From the NCBI GenBank assembly GCA_025355115.1, contig JANXLO010000186.1:1-9970 (forward strand): 9,970 nucleotides of DNA. The letters run 5' to 3'. Position 1 is the first letter of the stretch, and each line of letters opens with the position of its first letter. Below the pieces are notes generated by a model, which was given only the letters and a program-made list of their open reading frames with translations, did not search any database and was not told the DNA's origin. Shown here one piece after another: positions 6,503-9,970 of the stretch. The position numbers and the translations under genes were made by a program. The DNA comes from Chthonomonadaceae bacterium (GTDB lineage Bacteria; Armatimonadota; Chthonomonadetes; Chthonomonadales; Chthonomonadaceae).

Positions 6503-6512
6503 TCGTTCGCGA

Positions 6513-6533
6513 GGCAGAGGAGACTGCCATTTT
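6513..6533 (+). terminator. Weak hairpin with short T run after the 3-TM gene
   Basis: GGCAG (6513-6517) and CTGCC (6524-6528) can pair around AGGAGA, followed by ATTTT. Five base pairs and four T residues are marginal. At most it gives partial termination or pausing between two operon genes. Confidence 0.2.
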
Positions 6534-6556
6534 CGCTCATAAGGAGTGTGTGCCTC

Positions 6557-7165
6557 ATGAACACTTATAATCCTCCGCCCCCTCCGAAGCGCAATAACGG
6601 CCTCTGGATCGGCATCGGTGTCTGCGGTGGGTGTCTCGCGCTGGTCGCAGTGTTTGTCGTGATTCTCGGAATGCTCGGCGCAGCCGGCTTCCGCACCGCA
6701 AAGCAGGTGACCGCATCGCTGATGCAGACGACGGAAGTCTGTGAGACCTTCCTCACTGATATCAAGGCGCACAGCTACGATAAGGCAAATGCAAGCTTCT
6801 CCGCAAACGGCAAGCAGAACTTCCCCTCCGCGACCCTACAGGAGATGGCTGAGACGCTTGAGAAAAAGAACGGCGCTCTCAAGACATGGACTATGGCTGG
6901 GTCTCAAACACACTCCAACAATGGAGCAGCGACGTTGGAATACACCTACGCCCTGCACTATGAAAAGGGTGAAGGCATTGCAAGGTTTACTTTCCATCGC
7001 AACTTGATGAAGGAAGGAACCTCGCAAATCGATGCTGTGGAGATGGAGCAGGGAGCGCCCGACGCGTCCCCGCCCCCGATCCCGAAAGAGGCGAAGCCGG
7101 GCACAGGCAATGAATCGGAGGGCACAAGCAGTCCTGCGCCGCCGGCAGGCAAAAACGGGAACTGA
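6557..7165 (+). CDS. Membrane-anchored protein with extracytoplasmic domain, unknown function
   Basis: A 202-residue protein, not assigned to a named family. ATG 6557 has AAGGAG at 6541-6546, 10 nt upstream; the in-frame GTG at 6548 would sit almost on that site. The short cytoplasmic N-terminus is proline-rich (NPPPPPKR). One transmembrane helix spans about residues 17-44 (LWIGIGVCGGCLALVAVFVVI). Residues 55-165 form a globular domain whose pattern (helical VCETFLTDIKAHSYDKANA, then FSANGKQNF, then strands LEYTYALHYEKG and IARFTFHRN) suggests an NTF2/DUF4019-like alpha+beta fold. That fold assignment is only an impression. Residues 168-202 are a Pro/Gly/Ser-rich low-complexity tail. It follows the 3-TM gene by 54 nt and precedes ilvC. 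Proteins of this shape are common in Armatimonadota and Planctomycetes; why this one sits inside an ilv operon is unclear. Confidence 0.82.
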   Translation: MNTYNPPPPPKRNNGLWIGIGVCGGCLALVAVFVVILGMLGAAGFRTAKQVTASLMQTTEVCETFLTDIKAHSYDKANASFSANGKQNFPSATLQEMAETLEKKNGALKTWTMAGSQTHSNNGAATLEYTYALHYEKGEGIARFTFHRNLMKEGTSQIDAVEMEQGAPDASPPPIPKEAKPGTGNESEGTSSPAPPAGKNGN

Positions 7166-7258
7166 TGCGATAGTTCGCTGAGCAAGTGAGAGATCGACGC
7201 GACGCTTCGGCGAAATGACCGGGCGCGCTTGAGACGAGAGCAGGAGAACAACGACGTT

Positions 7259-8338
7259 ATGGCAGCAAAAGTTTACTACGATACAGATGCAGATCTCGAT
7301 GCGCTCAAAGGCAAGAAAGTCGCCGTCATAGGCTACGGCAGCCAGGGGCACGCGCATGCCTTGAACATGAAGGAATCCGGCATCGACGTTATCGTCGGAT
7401 TGCGGCCCGGCAAGTCCTGGGACGCTGCCGAAAGCGACGGACTGACGGTTTTTACGGTTGCGGAGGCTTCTAAACAGGCTGACATCATTATGATCCTGGT
7501 CAATGACGAGTATCAGTCGGCAGTCTACAAAGAGAGCATCGAGGCGAACCTCGTGCCCGGCAACGCCATCGCGTTCGGACATGGGTTCAACATACATTTC
7601 GGGCAGGTCATTCCTCCGGACAACATCGACGTGTTCATGGTGGCTCCGAAAGGGCCGGGCCATCTCGTTCGGCGCGTCTACTCCGAAGGCAAAGGCGTTC
7701 CCTGCCTCATTGCCATCCACCAGAACCATACCGGTGACGCGAAGAACATCGCGCTGGCCTACGCGAAAGCCATCGGCGGAACCAGGGCAGGCGTGCTGGA
7801 GACGACTTTCCAGGAAGAGACTGAGACCGACCTGTTCGGGGAGCAGGCTGTACTCTGCGGCGGCGCGACCGCGCTGGTAAAGGCAGGATTCGAGACGCTG
7901 GTCGAAGCGGGCTACCAGCCCGAGATCGCCTACTTCGAGTGCATGCACGAGTTGAAGCTGATCGTTGACCTCATGTACGAGTCGGGGATCTCTGGGATGC
8001 GCTACTCCATCTCCGACACCGCGCAGTTCGGCGACATGACCCGTGGCCCGAAAATAGTCGACGACCACGTCCGCGCCACCATGAAGGAGACCCTCCGCCA
8101 GATTCAGAGCGGCGAGTTCGCCCGCGAGTGGATCTTGGAAAACCGTGCGGGTCGCCCGGTCTTCCGCGCACTGGAAAACAAGGATCGCAACCACCAGATC
8201 GAGAAGGTCGGACGTGAACTTCGCTCAATGATGAGCTGGGTCAAGAGCAGCGTCCCACAGGCAGCAACACAGGTTGTTGCGACCGAAGAGCAAACGCAGG
8301 GCAACGAGCGCGTCTCCCGCGTCGAGTGGCGCGGCTAG
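7259..8338 (+). CDS. ilvC: Ketol-acid reductoisomerase, class I (short form)
   Basis: A 359-residue enzyme that isomerises and reduces 2-acetolactate or 2-aceto-2-hydroxybutyrate to the dihydroxy acids for Val/Leu and Ile, using NAD(P)H and Mg2+. ATG 7259 ([13 protein letters not shown]) has AGGAGA at 7242-7247, 11 nt upstream. The Rossmann domain carries [12 protein letters not shown] (25-36). The cofactor loop GLRPGKSW (47-54) has Arg49 and Ser53, the usual NADPH-type residues. [11 protein letters not shown] contains catalytic His108, followed by VAPKGPGH. Mg ligands D191 and E195 lie in [15 protein letters not shown]227 and E231 are in [14 protein letters not shown], and S252 is in [13 protein letters not shown]. 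The usual PDE-type segment reads VNDEYQ. Its length places it with class I enzymes, but the last ~25 residues (from about 334, polar, ending VEWRG) are an extra tail. 93 nt separate it from the preceding gene. Confidence 0.98.
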   Translation: MAAKVYYDTDADLDALKGKKVAVIGYGSQGHAHALNMKESGIDVIVGLRPGKSWDAAESDGLTVFTVAEASKQADIIMILVNDEYQSAVYKESIEANLVPGNAIAFGHGFNIHFGQVIPPDNIDVFMVAPKGPGHLVRRVYSEGKGVPCLIAIHQNHTGDAKNIALAYAKAIGGTRAGVLETTFQEETETDLFGEQAVLCGGATALVKAGFETLVEAGYQPEIAYFECMHELKLIVDLMYESGISGMRYSISDTAQFGDMTRGPKIVDDHVRATMKETLRQIQSGEFAREWILENRAGRPVFRALENKDRNHQIEKVGRELRSMMSWVKSSVPQAATQVVATEEQTQGNERVSRVEWRG

Positions 8339-8347
8339 TCTATAAAT

Positions 8348-8376
8348 GCGAGGAGGCTGGAAAGCCTCCTCGCTTT
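8348..8376 (+). terminator. Strong hairpin after ilvC (terminator-like)
   Basis: GCGAGGAGGCT (8348-8358) and AGCCTCCTCGC (8363-8373) pair perfectly for 11 bp around a GGAA tetraloop of the GNRA class, followed by only TTT. It starts 10 nt after the ilvC stop. The stem is strong but the T run short, so termination is probably partial; it may also protect the ilvC 3' end. The next gene's start is only 25 nt further on. Confidence 0.6.
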
Positions 8377-8398
8377 GCAGCGCAAAAGGAACAGAATA

Positions 8399-9142
8399 GT
8401 GACGGAGCAGGAACGGTATCTATTCGATTTGCAGGGCTACTTAGTCGTGCGTGATGCCCTGTCGGCAGAGACTCTGACGACGCTGAACGGCCTGGTGGAG
8501 GAACGTCTGGCTGCGGTTGAGGGTGATGAGGAGTCGCACCGATTCGGGGACGTGCTCAAGTGGGGGGAGGCGATGTACGGGGTACTGGACAACCCGCGGA
8601 TCATGCCCCATCTTGAGGCGATGCTCGGCAAAAACTTTCGCCTCGATCACGACTACTGCGATGTGATCCGAGGGCGCAAAGGCCCGATCGGGTGGAGCCT
8701 GCATGGCGGAGGGACGCCATTCGACCCGTCGCAATACTACCGGTTTCAGGATAATCGCATGCACTGCGGGCTGACGGTCGTCGCGTATAACCTGCATGAT
8801 ATCGGGGCACGGGACGGCGGGTTCGGGTGTGTGCCCGGCAGCCACAAGAGCAATCTGCCCTTTCCGAACGAGTGGCGTGATCTGGAACACGCGCAGCCGT
8901 TCGTGGACAGAGTGATCGGTCCGGCTGGTACCGCCGTCATCTTCACGGAGGCGCTGACGCACGGCACTCTGCCCTGGAACGCCGCGCACGATCGCCGCAC
9001 TCTGTTCTTCAAGTACAGTCCCGGCCCACTCTCCTGGGCATCGGGCTACTACGATCCCGCCAGCTATCCGGGACTGAGCGAGGCGCAGAAGGCGTTGCTG
9101 CGTAAGCCGTCCGTGCGTGTGCCGGACAAAATCAACCCGTAA
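8399..9142 (+). CDS. Phytanoyl-CoA dioxygenase (PhyH)-family Fe(II)/2-oxoglutarate-dependent protein
   Basis: A 247-residue member of the PhyH/cupin-fold non-haem iron oxygenases. The GTG start at 8399 is chosen over the TTG at 8375 because AAAAGGA (8384-8390) lies 8 nt before it and the TTG falls in the hairpin. The opening EQERYLFDLQGYLVVRDAL is the classic PhyH N-terminus (FxxdGyLvv). The metal region reads GWSLHGGGTPFDP, with His102 where PhyH proteins normally have HxD. Here the third position is Gly104, so the usual aspartate is missing. Downstream are DGGFGCVPGSHKSN (139-152, core strand of the family), the distal His188 in TEALTHGTLPW and the 2OG-binding arginine R199/R200 in HDRRTLFFKYSPG. 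Similar LHGG-type sequences are, from memory, common in Planctomycetes and Armatimonadota without assigned substrates. Placement between ilvC and leuA suggests a link to amino-acid or branched-chain keto-acid chemistry, but this is inference. Confidence 0.85.
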   Translation: MTEQERYLFDLQGYLVVRDALSAETLTTLNGLVEERLAAVEGDEESHRFGDVLKWGEAMYGVLDNPRIMPHLEAMLGKNFRLDHDYCDVIRGRKGPIGWSLHGGGTPFDPSQYYRFQDNRMHCGLTVVAYNLHDIGARDGGFGCVPGSHKSNLPFPNEWRDLEHAQPFVDRVIGPAGTAVIFTEALTHGTLPWNAAHDRRTLFFKYSPGPLSWASGYYDPASYPGLSEAQKALLRKPSVRVPDKINP

Positions 9143-9161
9143 CTCGGTGAATTTCCGCCTG

Positions 9162-9220
9162 ACAAATTTGTGATGGCAGCATCTCCTGGTTGTATGCCTT
9201 GGGCCGATAGCAGTTTTTTT
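9162..9220 (+). promoter_or_regulatory. Palindrome and T tract ahead of leuA (weak regulatory candidate)
   Basis: The 91-nt gap before leuA contains a perfect 10-bp palindrome ACAAATTTGT (9162-9171) and a run of seven T residues (9214-9220) directly before the ribosome-binding site. I found no convincing G+C-rich hairpin in front of the T run and no good sigma70 promoter. The closest is TTGTGA-17-TGTATG, which has a poor -10. Confidence 0.2.
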
Positions 9221-9233
9221 GAGGAGCGATATC

Positions 9234-9970
9234 ATGGCAACCCGAATCTATATCTTCGACACCACTCTGCGCGATGGCGAGCAGTCGCCCGGCGCCTCCC
9301 TCAACGTAGAGGAGAAGCTGGAGATCGCTCGACAGCTCGAGCGTCTTGGAGTCGATGTGATCGAGGCTGGCTTCCCCATCTCCTCACCAGGCGATTTTCA
9401 GGCTGTGCAGAGCATCAGCCGACTGATCAAAAACGCGACCGTGTGCGGACTCACTAGGGCAGTACTCAAGGACATCGACGCGGCGGGAGAAGCTCTCAAG
9501 GACGCCGTCCATCCCCGCATTCACACAGGGCTTGGCGTCTCCGACAGTCACCTACAGCACAAGCTTCGCCTGACCCGTGATCAGGCAATGGAGCGTGGTG
9601 TCGCTGCGGTAAAGCATGCCCGCAACTACGTGGCCGAGGTGGAGTATTTTCTAGAGGATTCGGGACGGGCGGATCGAGACTACCTGTGTCGAGTGGTCGA
9701 AGCGGTCATCAAGGCGGGAGCGTCGGTCATCAACATCCCCGACACGACAGGCTACACGACCCCCGACGAATACGGTGCCCTGATCCGGTATGTTGCCGAG
9801 CATGTGCCAAACATCGACAAGGCGATCATAAGCGTCCACTGCCACAACGACCTTGGGATGGCGGTCGCGAACTCGCTGGCTGGCGTCCGCAACGGCGCGC
9901 GGCAGATCGAATGCACCATCAACGGCATCGGTGAGAGGGCCGGAAACACCAGCCTCGAAGAGGTCGTAAT
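9234..9970 (+). CDS. leuA: 2-isopropylmalate synthase, N-terminal part (cut by window end)
   Basis: 245 codons of the catalytic TIM barrel are visible. ATG 9234 has GAGGAG at 9221-9226, 7 nt upstream. The enzyme condenses acetyl-CoA with 2-ketoisovalerate, the first committed step to leucine. [20 protein letters not shown] (4-23) is the signature of the family, with Asp9 a metal ligand. EAGFP (44-48), [19 protein letters not shown] (166-184) and the metal-binding [20 protein letters not shown] (202-221) follow. [19 protein letters not shown] closes the visible part. The stretch normally reading HTFIATSDIHM is [11 protein letters not shown] here (97-107), an unusual substitution. A homocitrate or citramalate synthase is less likely given the overall match and the ilv context. 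The C-terminal LeuA dimer/allosteric domain, where leucine feedback acts, would lie beyond the window. Confidence 0.93.
   Translation, partial: MATRIYIFDTTLRDGEQSPGASLNVEEKLEIARQLERLGVDVIEAGFPISSPGDFQAVQSISRLIKNATVCGLTRAVLKDIDAAGEALKDAVHPRIHTGLGVSDSHLQHKLRLTRDQAMERGVAAVKHARNYVAEVEYFLEDSGRADRDYLCRVVEAVIKAGASVINIPDTTGYTTPDEYGALIRYVAEHVPNIDKAIISVHCHNDLGMAVANSLAGVRNGARQIECTINGIGERAGNTSLEEVV

Noticed and set aside
6836..8194. 452-aa open frame on the minus strand
   Set aside because: It lies antisense to the well-supported ilvC and its upstream neighbour. Its composition is that of a codon-mirror frame of a GC-rich gene, with no recognisable domain.

Overview
The window looks like a chromosomal segment of a moderately high-GC, free-living bacterium, most likely of the Armatimonadota (Armatimonadetes) or a close relative. 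The best clue is the minus-strand prepilin-like gene. Its [20 protein letters not shown] helix, FPVF(G/A)RAR(D/E)KxRQ continuation and CxSNLKQIG...YxQDYDE segment are typical of the large DUF1559-like/H-X9-DG prepilin families of that phylum and of Planctomycetes. This assignment is by recall only; no search was run.

Left part (1-2461): the last ~70 codons of an M16 peptidase are followed, one base later, by a second, secreted M16-family protein. That protein has lost the zinc-binding HxxEH motif but keeps the C-terminal R/Y region, so the pair looks like an active plus inactive heterodimeric M16B protease. Convergent to it is a solitary prepilin-like gene on the minus strand.

Centre and right (2677-9970): a long branched-chain amino-acid operon reads rightward. 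It starts with an extended -10 sigma70-type promoter (TTGACA-18-TATACT). Next comes a complete T-box riboswitch leader whose specifier reads CUC (leucine) and whose terminator/antiterminator pair is fully visible. The gene order is ilvB - unknown 165-aa acidic-tailed protein - ilvN - 3-TM small protein - 1-TM secreted-domain protein - ilvC - (perfect 11-bp hairpin) - PhyH-family Fe/2OG oxygenase - leuA (cut by the window end). ilvB/ilvN (acetohydroxyacid synthase) and ilvC (ketol-acid reductoisomerase) make the dihydroxy-acid precursors of Val/Ile/Leu. leuA commits 2-ketoisovalerate to leucine. The Leu T-box would read through only when tRNA-Leu is uncharged, so leucine starvation switches on the pathway.

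The least explained parts are the three unknown genes interleaved with the ilv genes, the PhyH enzyme whose expected HxD metal motif reads H-G-G, and a strong inverted repeat with a competing alternative hairpin between ilvB and the acidic-tailed gene. No tRNA, rRNA, CRISPR array, insertion sequence or phage signature was seen.
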